Shown: one piece after another, positions 46,176-55,322 of the stretch
Layout of the letters: each line of letters begins with the position of its first letter
Position numbering within the stretch: position 1 is the first letter of the stretch
Assembly (NCBI RefSeq): GCF_044336245.1
Contig: NZ_CP172346.1
Location: forward strand, 2,294,001-2,358,000
Length of the DNA: 64,000 nucleotides
Direction of reading: 5' to 3'
From: Schlesneria sphaerica
Lineage (GTDB): Bacteria; Planctomycetota; Planctomycetia; Planctomycetales; Planctomycetaceae
Notes under the pieces: generated by a model
Told to the model about the DNA's origin: nothing
Seen by the model: the letters and a program-made list of their open reading frames with translations, nothing else
The model's database searches: none
Made by a program: the position numbers and the translations under genes

Positions 46176-47609
46176 TTATGCTCGAGTCAGTTCGGGAATT
46201 GCCTCTCCGTTCTCGACGATCGGAACCGGACGACCAGCAAAGTTGAGGATCGATGCGTGCTTGTAATCGATCCCCAGGTGTCGATAGATCGTAGCCAGAA
46301 AGTCGGCAGGACTGACTCGACGCGAAACCGGATTTTCACCTCGCGCGTCCGTTGCTCCGATAATCTGCCCCGTGCGAATTCCACCACCTGCGAAGAGCAT
46401 CGAGTTGGCATTCGGCCAGTGATCACGCCCCGGTTGAACCGTTCCCGCAGGAGCACTCGCCACACCTCCGCCGCTGCTGGCGACATACGAGATCCGCGGT
46501 GTCCGACCAAACTCGCCGGTCACGATCACCATCACACGGCGATCGAGCCCGCGAGCGTAGACATCTTCAATCAGAGCCGAGACAGCCTGATCCAATGTCG
46601 GTAGACGAAAACTCAATGCATCGAAGACATGCTGGTTGACCGCGTGATCGTCCCAGTTCTGAACGCGCCCGCACAGAGGGCCGTCAAACTCGGTCGCCAC
46701 GATATCCACCCCCGCTTCCACCAGACGTCGCGCCATCAGGCATTGCTGTCCCCACTGATTGCGACCATAGCGGTCTCGCACCGAGTCGGGTTCGAGCGAA
46801 AGATCAAACGCCGTCCTCGCTGCGGGGTTCGTCAAAAGATTGATGGCCTGTTCATCAAACTTATCGATGGCGTCCATCACACCGGACTGATCAACCCGCC
46901 GCAGCATGCGATCAAGATTCGCTTTCAGCGATGAACGCGAATTTAGCACGTGCAAAGCGCTCTCATCCCGCATGCCGATATTGGGGACTCGGAAATCGGG
47001 TGCGTTGGGATCGCCGACGACCTTGAATGCTTCCCGCGAAGGGCCGAGATACGTCGGTCCTGCAATCGTAAAGTTGTCGTAATTGTCTATCGGATTGACA
47101 GCAACGTAGTTTGGAATCCCCCGTTTGGGATCGGAGAGAAAACTGCTGGCGACGGTCATCCAGTCGGGCAGAATCGGAACAAGTTTGTCTTGGGGATCTG
47201 TGTCACCGGCCAGCACCTGAAGTGAACCTGCGGGATGTCCACCTCCCGTATGCGCCACCGATCGCAGCAGTGTGTATCGGTCAGCAATTCGTGAAAGCAG
47301 TGGGAGGTGTTCCCCGATTTCGATCCCCGGAACGTTCGTCGAAATCGGTTGGAACGGTCCGCGATAATCGAGCGATGCTTCGGGTTTGCAGTCAAACGTT
47401 TCCAGATGACTGGCCCCGCCGCGCAGCCAGACCAGAATAATGGCTGGACGATCCCCCGAGGTCGACGTCGTCGCAGGTTCAGCGGCGGTCGCCTGAAGCC
47501 TGAGAATGTCGCTCAGGGTCAGGCCAGCAAAACCGGTTAATCCCATGCGGAGAATTTCACGCCGCGTGGGTTTCGGGCCGTTACAGCGAGAACGAGGCGA
47601 ATTGGGCAT
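46176..47609 (-). CDS. DUF1501 family exported protein
   Basis: This 477-residue protein carries a Tat-like leader (TRREILRMGLTGFAGLTLSD). The DUF1501 motifs are VWLRGGASHLETFDCKPEAS, RSVAHTGGGHPAG, VTGEFGRTPRISYV and GRDHWPNANSMLFAGGG. It runs in the opposite direction to the member at 47862, sharing the promoter region between them. It resembles that neighbour and the member at 28427. No DUF1549/1553 partner is adjacent. Confidence 0.92.
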   Translation of the reverse strand: MPNSPRSRCNGPKPTRREILRMGLTGFAGLTLSDILRLQATAAEPATTSTSGDRPAIILVWLRGGASHLETFDCKPEASLDYRGPFQPISTNVPGIEIGEHLPLLSRIADRYTLLRSVAHTGGGHPAGSLQVLAGDTDPQDKLVPILPDWMTVASSFLSDPKRGIPNYVAVNPIDNYDNFTIAGPTYLGPSREAFKVVGDPNAPDFRVPNIGMRDESALHVLNSRSSLKANLDRMLRRVDQSGVMDAIDKFDEQAINLLTNPAARTAFDLSLEPDSVRDRYGRNQWGQQCLMARRLVEAGVDIVATEFDGPLCGRVQNWDDHAVNQHVFDALSFRLPTLDQAVSALIEDVYARGLDRRVMVIVTGEFGRTPRISYVASSGGGVASAPAGTVQPGRDHWPNANSMLFAGGGIRTGQIIGATDARGENPVSRRVSPADFLATIYRHLGIDYKHASILNFAGRPVPIVENGEAIPELTRA

Positions 47610-47806
47610 ATTGCTTGTTGTCTTGCTGAAAGTTCACGTAGCTCGCCGCTGAAGTGCTGCGGGAGTTTCTCTATTTTGATTATTTTATCGTCGTTGGGCT
47701 GTCTTGCTCTTCAATTCCCACTCTTCATCGACTTTCGGGAAGAACTCCTTAGCCCCAACCGCGCATAGTTCGATGCGAATTCACTGGATGAACCCCGCAC
47801 AACAAG

Positions 47807-47812
47807 TATAAT
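47807..47812 (+). promoter_or_regulatory. Candidate -10 box of the 47862 gene
   Basis: A perfect TATAAT lies 50 bases upstream of the start codon. The best -35 is weak (TGGATG at 47785-47790, spacing 16). The surrounding 250 bases between the two divergent DUF1501 genes are notably AT-rich. Confidence 0.35.
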
Positions 47813-47861
47813 CAAAACCTATTGATGCGTACAGATCGGTCCCTCTTGCGGCGAGATCCCC

Positions 47862-49292
47862 ATGCTGAATCTGCTTGGAAGTCCGCGTCGTTGTTGTGAT
47901 GGTATTACACGCCGGCAGACCCTGAAAGCCGGGGCACTTTCCGCATTAGGTGGTTTCGGACTTCCACAGATTCTGGCTGCCGAAAATGCAGGTCTGGTAC
48001 ACGACGCCAAAGCGAAGAACGTCATTTTCATTTTCCTGCTGGGTGGCGCTGCAACTCAGGACATGTACGACCTGAAGCCGGATGCCCCCGCCGAGGTCCG
48101 GGGGGAATTCAAGCCGATTCCCACATCGGTGCCGGGAATCAATGTTTGCGAGCACCTGCCGCAGTTCGCTCAGTGGGCTCACCAGTTTGCGTTCATCCGG
48201 TCGGTGAACCACAAGGCGGGTTGTCACAACTGCCTTCCCTGTTTTACCGGTTACGACATGCTCCCTCCTGACCAACACCCGCGCGAAACCGATCCCCCCA
48301 GTATCGGATCCGTGCTGCAATATCTAAGCGGCGCGCAAGCAGAATTGCCCCAGTACGTCTACATGCCGAATTGGCTCGGCTGGGGTCAGGCATTTCGCCG
48401 TGCTGGACCGTACGGCGGATTCCTGGGGAAGCGTTACGACGCGCTGACGACCGAATGTCAGCCCTATTACGACAAGACCTCTTTTGACCCGCTTCCAGGG
48501 AATCCACAGATTGTTCGAGGCGAGCCCGTCCTGCCCAGCACATCGCTCCAGGAGGGAATGACCATTGATCGTTTGAATCAACGGCGGTCACTACTGAATC
48601 AGATTGACGAGGAACGACGGCGAGCGGACCAGATCCTCACTGCCTCTACCTTTCAGCGGAATCAGCAGCAGGCGTTCGATATCCTGACGTCATCGAAGAT
48701 GCGACGGGCCTTCGATCTGACACAGGAAGACCCTCGAATTGTCGAGCGCTATGGACGAACCCTTTTCGGAAATTCGACCCTCATCGCCCGCAGGCTGATT
48801 CAGGCCGGTGTCCGTTTCGTCAACGTCACCTGGGACTTGTACTGGGGTCCCGTCAATGTCGATTACGATGCCTGGGACACACACACCAACAATTTCAATA
48901 TCCTGAAGCAGAATAAACTACCCGGGTTCGATCAGACGATTTCCGCCTTAATGCAGGACCTGCAGTCCAGCGGACTGATGGACGAAACGCTGGTCGTGAT
49001 CACGAGCGAAATGGGTCGCACTCCTCGAATCAATGGTAATGCCGGGCGCGATCACTGGACGAACTGCTTCGGATCCCTGCTTGCGGGAGCTGGCATCAAG
49101 GGGGGAACCATCCATGGTTCTTCTGACTCTCAGGCGGCCTACGTGAAAGATAAACCCGTCCGCCCCGCCGATCTGATTGCGACGATCTACCAGACCCTGG
49201 GGATTGACCCCGAACGAAGAGTTCCCGATCACACAAACCGCCCCGTCGAAATCTCGCAAGGGGGTGTCCCTATCAGTGAAATCCTGGCGTAA
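47862..49292 (+). CDS. DUF1501 family exported protein
   Basis: The 476-residue protein has a leader with GITRRQTLKAGALSALGGFG and the DUF1501 motifs FLLGGAATQDMYDLKPDAP, RSVNHKAGCHNC, ITSEMGRTPRINGN and GRDHWTNCFGSLLAGAG. It is convergent with the PQQ-like gene (82 bases between stops). The start is ATG; a TTG could lie a little upstream but is not needed. Substrate unknown, as for the other members. Confidence 0.92.
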   Translation: MLNLLGSPRRCCDGITRRQTLKAGALSALGGFGLPQILAAENAGLVHDAKAKNVIFIFLLGGAATQDMYDLKPDAPAEVRGEFKPIPTSVPGINVCEHLPQFAQWAHQFAFIRSVNHKAGCHNCLPCFTGYDMLPPDQHPRETDPPSIGSVLQYLSGAQAELPQYVYMPNWLGWGQAFRRAGPYGGFLGKRYDALTTECQPYYDKTSFDPLPGNPQIVRGEPVLPSTSLQEGMTIDRLNQRRSLLNQIDEERRRADQILTASTFQRNQQQAFDILTSSKMRRAFDLTQEDPRIVERYGRTLFGNSTLIARRLIQAGVRFVNVTWDLYWGPVNVDYDAWDTHTNNFNILKQNKLPGFDQTISALMQDLQSSGLMDETLVVITSEMGRTPRINGNAGRDHWTNCFGSLLAGAGIKGGTIHGSSDSQAAYVKDKPVRPADLIATIYQTLGIDPERRVPDHTNRPVEISQGGVPISEILA

Positions 49293-49373
49293 AGAATCAA
49301 CAATTCGACACTGTTGAACCGGGTCGCAGGCCGGTGTCGTCACTGCGGATCTGTCCTGCCGTGTAGAGCCCCC

Positions 49374-50666
49374 TCAATCGACGACGCGGAAACAGGCGAG
49401 ATTTCCGAGGCGGTCACGGCAAAAGATGCGGCCGCCGGACATGACAACGTGGGGCCAGGCCTCAGTTCGGAAAAGTCGCTCCTGAACCGAAAGTTCGACA
49501 TACTCTTCAGGCGATCGAACCGCCGTTTCGACGAGAGCCAGCCTGCCGTTGAAACCATAGACAATCAGGCGGTCATCACTGGTGACAATACAGGAACCGG
49601 GATCACTGAAGCTCCCCCCTTCCCATTTCTGCTCGCCCGTCTCCCAGTCCAGGCATCGCAGACGTTGCCACGTAAAGTAGACAAAGCCCTTGTGAATAAT
49701 TGGGGTGCAAACTTTTGAGGAATAGTCCGCTTCCCAGACTTTTTCGATCCCGCTGAGGGTAACCTTCAATCGACAGATCGACTTGTGATTGTACTGCGAG
49801 GTAATCAGCAAATTGTCTTCGTGGACCGCCAGTGAAGCGACGTTATTCGCGAAGTCAGTAATCCAGGGATAAGTTCCGACAGTTTTTCCTTCGTGCCCCT
49901 CGTCCAGGCGGATGACGACCAGTCCATTGACGGTGAACAGCCCCACGCAAGGAACGGATTCGACAGTGATCAGCACCGGCCCGCCGTTGTGCCCAGCGGG
50001 GTCGACGCACTCCGAGGACCAGATGAGCTGTCCGGTTCGCTTGTCGAAGGCTTTGAGGCATCCCGAGTCGGCACCGACTTCGACCAGCAACCAGTCACCA
50101 TGCACGAGCGGGCTTGATGTATAACCGTAGTCGCGCTGAGGAGCACGCGTCAGCCGAGGCCTTTTCTTGACGTGGTAAGTCTCGTAGAGGTTAATCTCCC
50201 ACACCGTTTTTCCACTGTTTCGGGTGTCACGGCAGATCAGATCTCCGTCAACTCCCAACGTATAAATAAACTTTGTCTCCGAATCATATTCGGGAGTGGA
50301 ACAGGCCCCCGAATACATTCCCTCATCACCGTCGTGAAAACGCCCCCATTGCGGGGCAGGGCGTGCGACAGACCAGACCGTTTTTCCAGTGGCGGCGTCC
50401 AGACATCGCAGCGTGTCGTTCCCTTCGGCCCAGCCCAGCGCGAAAACAGACGGACCGACCACCAGCGGCGAACTGGCTCCCTCCCCGACTTCCAGGGTCC
50501 AGTCAGGCTTGTCGGCAAGCCAGGTCTGACCGTTCCATCCTGACTTCTCATTGAGATGCCCATTCCGATAGGGACCGCGCCAATGTGGCCAGTCGTCGGC
50601 GATCAGCCCCGCCTGAATTGTCAGAACGATCGCTACCGCCACTCGTGTCGCCAGGCTGTTATCCAC
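49374..50666 (-). CDS. Exported PQQ-like beta-propeller protein
   Basis: The 430-residue protein has a signal peptide (RVAVAIVLTIQAGLIA) followed by DDWPHWRGPYRNG, the characteristic opening of planctomycete PQQ-like proteins. Several blades follow with closing strands such as LRCLDAATGKTVWS, LICRDTRNSGKTVWEI, LKAFDKRTGQLIWSS and LRCLDWETGEQKWEGG. No PQQ-ligand residues were confidently placed. Such proteins may be dehydrogenases or structural propellers. It converges with the DUF1501 gene to the left; to the right the next gene on the same strand is the RND exporter. Confidence 0.88.
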   Translation of the reverse strand: MDNSLATRVAVAIVLTIQAGLIADDWPHWRGPYRNGHLNEKSGWNGQTWLADKPDWTLEVGEGASSPLVVGPSVFALGWAEGNDTLRCLDAATGKTVWSVARPAPQWGRFHDGDEGMYSGACSTPEYDSETKFIYTLGVDGDLICRDTRNSGKTVWEINLYETYHVKKRPRLTRAPQRDYGYTSSPLVHGDWLLVEVGADSGCLKAFDKRTGQLIWSSECVDPAGHNGGPVLITVESVPCVGLFTVNGLVVIRLDEGHEGKTVGTYPWITDFANNVASLAVHEDNLLITSQYNHKSICRLKVTLSGIEKVWEADYSSKVCTPIIHKGFVYFTWQRLRCLDWETGEQKWEGGSFSDPGSCIVTSDDRLIVYGFNGRLALVETAVRSPEEYVELSVQERLFRTEAWPHVVMSGGRIFCRDRLGNLACFRVVD

Positions 50667-50872
50667 CAGAAAAGCTCCTTTGACAGCTCATTTTCGGGAA
50701 CGGGATAGTCTAATCCGCATCAGGGATCACATCATTGGCCGCGTAGCCTCAGAATCAACAGGCACGAAAACCGGATGGACCCAAACCAGGGCAGCGGCGC
50801 ACCGGACACACTCGCCGCGACCAGAGATCAGGAATGAATCGCCTCACACTACGCGTTTCGGCAGGGCAATGA

Positions 50873-53104
50873 TTACAAACTGGAAGCGGGACTCGGCTCA
50901 TCTGCCTCGGGAACTGCCTTCTCGAAGCGCTCTCCCAATTGCAGTAAGAGTGGCAACAGGAGCAGATTGACGGCAAGCCCTCCTGCAATGGCAACACTGA
51001 CAATCACACCAAAGTAAATCAGAGGGACAAAGTGAGACGTTGCCAGAACGAGGAAGCCAACAATCAATGCAATGTTCGAATAGAGGAGCGGTTGGCGCAC
51101 TTCGGATTGAACGTGATGGAGTGATGTCGGAAAATCAAGCCCCGACCGACGGGCACGCAGAAATGCGGAGAGGTAGAAAATGCTGTCATGGATCGTCAGT
51201 CCCATCGTATCGCTGGAAATCATTGCCGTTCCGATATTCACCGGGAAACCCAGCCATCCCATCCCCCCCAACAGGAGCACAATGGGAATGATGTTGGGGA
51301 CAAGTGAAACAAAGCCCATCCAGAGACTGCGATAGGCCACCGACATCACGGCAATCAGGCAGGATCCCCCCAGCATGATATCAGTCCATTGATCTGCCAG
51401 CAGACTTTCAATCAGAAACGTCAGCAGCACGAACAGCCCGGTCACTTTCGCCTCAGGAAATTCCGTCTGCGCGAGCGTTTTGACTCGTTCGATCAGTTGT
51501 TGCTTTGCTTCCGATGATTGACGTTCGTACGCACGCAGCATGATCCGCATTCGCCCTGCTTCGGCGTTGTACAAACTGGGAATAAATTCCGGTTGTACTC
51601 GGTTCAAGTGATTGGCTTTCGCCTCGGTTGTTCCAGCGAGCAAGGGAATCGTGGGAATTAACTCCAGACCATCCGTCACCGCCAGAACTTTAGTCAGAGC
51701 AGGACCGTCCTCTCCCGGGATTTCACGTAGCGACTGTGCCAGTCGAGCGACCTTCTCAAGGTGCTCATCGTTCAGGGAATCAGGTGCAGGAAAATTGACT
51801 TCCCAGGCACCGGTTCCTCCTAACCGTGTCTCAATAAAATCCAGACCACGAACCACGGGACTTGTCGCTCGAAAATTCTTGCTGAAGTCGGTTTCGATCT
51901 TCAGCCGGAACAGTCCCATCACGCCCCACGCCATGAGAATTGCGCATGTGATCCAGACATGATAGGGATGCAGCAGAACCCATTTGGCAAGCCCCTCAAG
52001 AGATTGGTTCATCTGACGATCGCCACGAGGTTTGCGGAGCGTTCCTCCCTCGGCCCCCAGCAGAAAACCAGCGGGCAGAACAAGGATCATGGCCACCAGC
52101 ACGAACAACGAACCAATCACCATTGTCAGGCCAAACGAACGGACCGGGTGCAGCCGACTGGATAATTGGGCGCCGAAGCCCACGGCCGTCGTCAGACAAA
52201 CCCAGAAAATGTCCATTCCAATGACGTGGAGCGTCTGCCGAAACGCGTTCACTCGATCCGCCTGCTCGCGCATTTTCCGATAGTAAAGCGACATGTAAAC
52301 AACGGTCGAGACGCCGACAATGGTGACGAGAGACCCCAGGATCGAGCTGACCATGCTCAACTGCATACCGCTCTGGAACAGCACGGCTTTCGTCCACAGG
52401 ATGGCACACTGCACGATAACGAAAGGCAGGATAATTGACCGAAGGCTGCGAAGGAAAAACAGAATTACGAGGATGAGCAATACAGACGCGGCCCAACCCA
52501 TCCACTCTCCATCTTCCTGGGCATAGCGGAACATGTCATGAACCAGAACCGGTTCACCAACGACGTACGTCGGCAGGGGCTGTTCATTCGCAATTTTCTG
52601 AATCTGAGCGAGGGACTCATCCCGGGTTACGGGAGATTGGCTCGGTTCTAGTAATCTGACCGCGACCGCAGTCGTCTGATTGTCATCTCCGAGCAATATT
52701 CCCCGGCTGAAGTCAAGCAGTTCTTCACGCCTGTGCTTCAGGAACGGAAGCCGTTCCATCGCGAGAGTGCGATCGAGACTTTGAACGCTCCCTTCCACAA
52801 CACCGGGAACCTGTTCAAGTCGGTTCGCCAATTCCTCCAAGCGGGTCTGTGCGTCATCTGAGAACAGATCCGGATCACTGTAAGCGACGAAGACAAATTC
52901 GTCCCCTCCGAACCAGCGTTTCCCTTCAGAATAGTCCTGCAAACGGACGTTCTTCGCCGCATAGAGCGACTCGATGGACTGGTCGAATGCCAGCCGACTC
53001 GCCGGGCGAATGGCGAGCACTGTCAGTAGAAATGCGATGCCCACCAGGAACCGATGTCGGTGGATCAGGAATTCCACCAGCAGGTCAAATCCTCGACGCG
53101 GCAT
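50873..53104 (-). CDS. RND/MMPL-superfamily exporter (HAE3-like)
   Basis: The start at 53104 is preceded by GAGAGA and begins MPRRGFDLLVEF just before the first membrane helix; a longer frame adds 19 codons. The 743-residue protein has twelve predicted helices in two halves, each made of one helix, a periplasmic loop and five helices, with sterol-sensing-like segments (VLLILVILFFLRSLRSIILP, SLVPNIIPIVLLLGGMGWLG). MMPL/HAE3 proteins export lipids or hydrophobic molecules. The single-chain size is about three-quarters of the large HAE1 pumps. No adaptor gene is adjacent. Confidence 0.88.
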   Translation of the reverse strand: MPRRGFDLLVEFLIHRHRFLVGIAFLLTVLAIRPASRLAFDQSIESLYAAKNVRLQDYSEGKRWFGGDEFVFVAYSDPDLFSDDAQTRLEELANRLEQVPGVVEGSVQSLDRTLAMERLPFLKHRREELLDFSRGILLGDDNQTTAVAVRLLEPSQSPVTRDESLAQIQKIANEQPLPTYVVGEPVLVHDMFRYAQEDGEWMGWAASVLLILVILFFLRSLRSIILPFVIVQCAILWTKAVLFQSGMQLSMVSSILGSLVTIVGVSTVVYMSLYYRKMREQADRVNAFRQTLHVIGMDIFWVCLTTAVGFGAQLSSRLHPVRSFGLTMVIGSLFVLVAMILVLPAGFLLGAEGGTLRKPRGDRQMNQSLEGLAKWVLLHPYHVWITCAILMAWGVMGLFRLKIETDFSKNFRATSPVVRGLDFIETRLGGTGAWEVNFPAPDSLNDEHLEKVARLAQSLREIPGEDGPALTKVLAVTDGLELIPTIPLLAGTTEAKANHLNRVQPEFIPSLYNAEAGRMRIMLRAYERQSSEAKQQLIERVKTLAQTEFPEAKVTGLFVLLTFLIESLLADQWTDIMLGGSCLIAVMSVAYRSLWMGFVSLVPNIIPIVLLLGGMGWLGFPVNIGTAMISSDTMGLTIHDSIFYLSAFLRARRSGLDFPTSLHHVQSEVRQPLLYSNIALIVGFLVLATSHFVPLIYFGVIVSVAIAGGLAVNLLLLPLLLQLGERFEKAVPEADEPSPASSL

Positions 53105-53392
53105 CAAAATTCTCTCGTGAAAAGTGCGATCAGCCTCTGGCGGTGTGCGGCAGGACTTCAACAGACTTCCTCGTTTCAGTCCGGTTGTCCTTCGCTCGTT
53201 ATAGCAAAGCGGTCTGCACTCTTCATGCGACTAACTCGTCATGCGACTCACTCGCAGGGGGGCCCCATGAATCGAAGGCGGATGGGGTTATCCGAGCTGG
53301 ACAACTCCATCACGCCTTCGGATCGGGCGCGCTGGCGCGGATCATGGCCGTCGCCACCAATTTATCCAGCATGCATCCAGCTCAGGAAGAAG

Positions 53393-54451
53393 CTAAGAGG
53401 ACCGGCTCGAATTTGCCGCCGCGCAGTGATGCTGTTCCAGCTTTCGAACCAGCTCAATGCTCGTCAGGACATCGCGGTTGACGATGTGCGCCGGAGTTCG
53501 TCCGCTGGCCACGTCGATCAGACTCTGACAGGCACTGCGTCCCATATTCTGGAAGCACTCGTCAGTCCAGCAGATGGCATGTGGTGAAAGAATAACGTTA
53601 TCGAGTGCGAGCAGCGGGTCGTCTGGCGGGATGGGCTCCACATCAAACACGTCGAGTCCCGCTCCCGCGATTTGACCACCGGCCAGTGCCTGCACCAGTG
53701 CAGTCTGCTCGACAATGGGTCCTCGCGCCACATTGATGAGGTAGGCATTGGGCTTCATCAACCGAAGTCGGCTTGCATTGAGCAAGTGCTTCGTTTCCGG
53801 AGTCAATGCACAGCAGACAACCACGTAGTCCGACTCTCGCAGCAGCGTATCCAGCGACACCAGTTCCACACATTCCACCGGCGCATTCAGGTAGGGATCA
53901 AAACCAAGGTGACGCATTTCGAACGGCGAGGCGAGGCGGAAAATCTCACGGCCGATGTTCCCGACACCAATGACCCCCAGCGTCCTTCCACTGACACCTT
54001 GCCCCATGTGGTTAAGTTTGTCGTGCCACTGTCCGGCACGGGTCAATCGGTCTTTAATCAGCAGCTTGTGAGACAGTGCGAGCAGCAGGGTCATCGCTGA
54101 AACCGCGACGGGACGCCTTACGCCATCCGGTGTGATCGTCAGCATGACGCCTGCGTCAGTACAGGCAGACACATCGACGTTGTCATAGCCAACCCCGAAC
54201 CGGGCGATGATGCTGAGCTCCCGGGCCCCTTTAAGAGTCTCAGCCGTGATTTTTGGTGAAAGGGCCAGCAAACCGTTCAGGCCAGCGATCTGCTCCGGAC
54301 CGAGAACCGGTCGATGTTCGGCAAGAAATTCCCAATGGATGTTCGGTGCGTCATCCAGTAAGGACAGTCCAATATCGCCGAAGCCAATTGTCCCATCAGG
54401 TTTGAGAAAATCGCGAGTCAATCCGATCCGGAAGGGTGCAGCAGCCGTCAT
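53393..54451 (-). CDS. D-isomer-specific 2-hydroxyacid dehydrogenase
   Basis: The ATG at 54451 has a GGGGA Shine-Dalgarno; a GTG 24 bases upstream is the alternative. The 352-residue enzyme shows the NAD motif GVIGVGNIGREIF and the catalytic arginine in NVARGPIV. The glutamate is in DVFDVEPIPPDDPL and the histidine in SPHAICWTDE. The family reduces 2-keto acids to D-2-hydroxy acids with NADH (glycerate, lactate or phosphoglycerate types). Size and motifs resemble phosphoglycerate-dehydrogenase-like members without the regulatory domain. The substrate is open. Confidence 0.9.
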   Translation of the reverse strand: MTAAAPFRIGLTRDFLKPDGTIGFGDIGLSLLDDAPNIHWEFLAEHRPVLGPEQIAGLNGLLALSPKITAETLKGARELSIIARFGVGYDNVDVSACTDAGVMLTITPDGVRRPVAVSAMTLLLALSHKLLIKDRLTRAGQWHDKLNHMGQGVSGRTLGVIGVGNIGREIFRLASPFEMRHLGFDPYLNAPVECVELVSLDTLLRESDYVVVCCALTPETKHLLNASRLRLMKPNAYLINVARGPIVEQTALVQALAGGQIAGAGLDVFDVEPIPPDDPLLALDNVILSPHAICWTDECFQNMGRSACQSLIDVASGRTPAHIVNRDVLTSIELVRKLEQHHCAAANSSRSS

Positions 54452-54570
54452 GGTCTCATCCCCGGGAGTCGCCACTCGGGGGAGATTCTCTCCGGAAAAT
54501 CCCCCACCAACTCATGTCGCACAGGCTCAGGAAGTCATCCTACCAGACTGATCAGCAGAGGGACATCGAA

Positions 54571-54990
54571 TTAACGAGGAGCTGCCGCGACGACGGCTCG
54601 CCAGTCAACCCGCTTCGAGTCGGCCCAAAGTCCTTCCAAGTCGTAAAGCTCGCGCGCTTCTGGCAGAAATGAGTGCAACACGATGTCGCCCCAGTCCTGC
54701 AGAATCCAGGAACTCTGCTCGTATCCTTCGGTTGCGGGTGGTTTGTGTCCACGAGCTTTCATCTGCACCCGGACTTCGTCACTGAGTGCATGCATCTGGC
54801 GCGTACTGGTTCCGGTCGTGATCACGAAGAAGTCCATGATCGGTGTGACACCGGTCAAGTCGAGTACCACCGTATCCTTACCGCGATACTCTTCGCACAG
54901 TTTGGCTATGTGGCAGGCATCTTCCAGACTGCGCTGCAATCGATTTTTTGAACTGGGGGTAGAGACGGCGGCAGAAATAGCAGACTCCAA
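54571..54990 (-). CDS. rsfS: Ribosomal silencing factor RsfS
   Basis: RsfS binds ribosomal protein L14 and blocks subunit joining under poor growth conditions. The 139-residue protein shows KDTVVLDLTGVTPIMDFFVI and the helical SDEVRVQMKARGHKPPATEG stretch. It ends with the conserved SSWILQDWGDIVLHSFLPEARELYDLEGLW, which contains the DW(G/V)D(I/V)VVH signature. A 20-residue non-conserved N-terminal extension is present. The stop is about 120 bases before the dehydrogenase start in the same direction. Confidence 0.95.
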   Translation of the reverse strand: MESAISAAVSTPSSKNRLQRSLEDACHIAKLCEEYRGKDTVVLDLTGVTPIMDFFVITTGTSTRQMHALSDEVRVQMKARGHKPPATEGYEQSSWILQDWGDIVLHSFLPEARELYDLEGLWADSKRVDWRAVVAAAPR

Positions 54991-55322
54991 AGTTCATTTC
55001 GCGGGTATGGTTGTTCAGTCACTTGTGCGAGGAAATCCGATTCGACTCGAATCGAAACACCACTGTGCAAGTTCATTTTGGATAAACCAGCTTAACAGAC
55101 AAGGGGTCGTTGTACGAGGTTCACCAAAATCGCGTCAAATTCAACCCAGAAAATCAATCAACCCGATCCTAAGCCACCTTCGGCAGAGCTGCCAATTCCC
55201 AACACAACAGCCCTCGCCGGCGATGCCAGTCCCGGTTTTATGTCATGCGGGAAGACGACACTTAAATCGGACCTGCGCGGCCAACAGTTCCGGCAGGCGG
55301 CTGGTTTTCACGAGGTGCAACC
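54991..55322. other. 332-base intergenic region with a palindrome
   Basis: This lies between the stop of the exported protein (55323) and the rsfS start. A palindrome at 55038-55054 is listed separately. Otherwise no gene, RNA or terminator is supported. Confidence 0.4.
55038..55054. promoter_or_regulatory. Candidate operator upstream of rsfS
   Basis: CGATTCGA (55038-55045) and TCGAATCG (55047-55054) form a dyad around one central C. It lies about 48 bases upstream of the rsfS start codon, where a regulator or the promoter itself could sit. The motif is also rich in CpG and could be chance. Confidence 0.3.
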
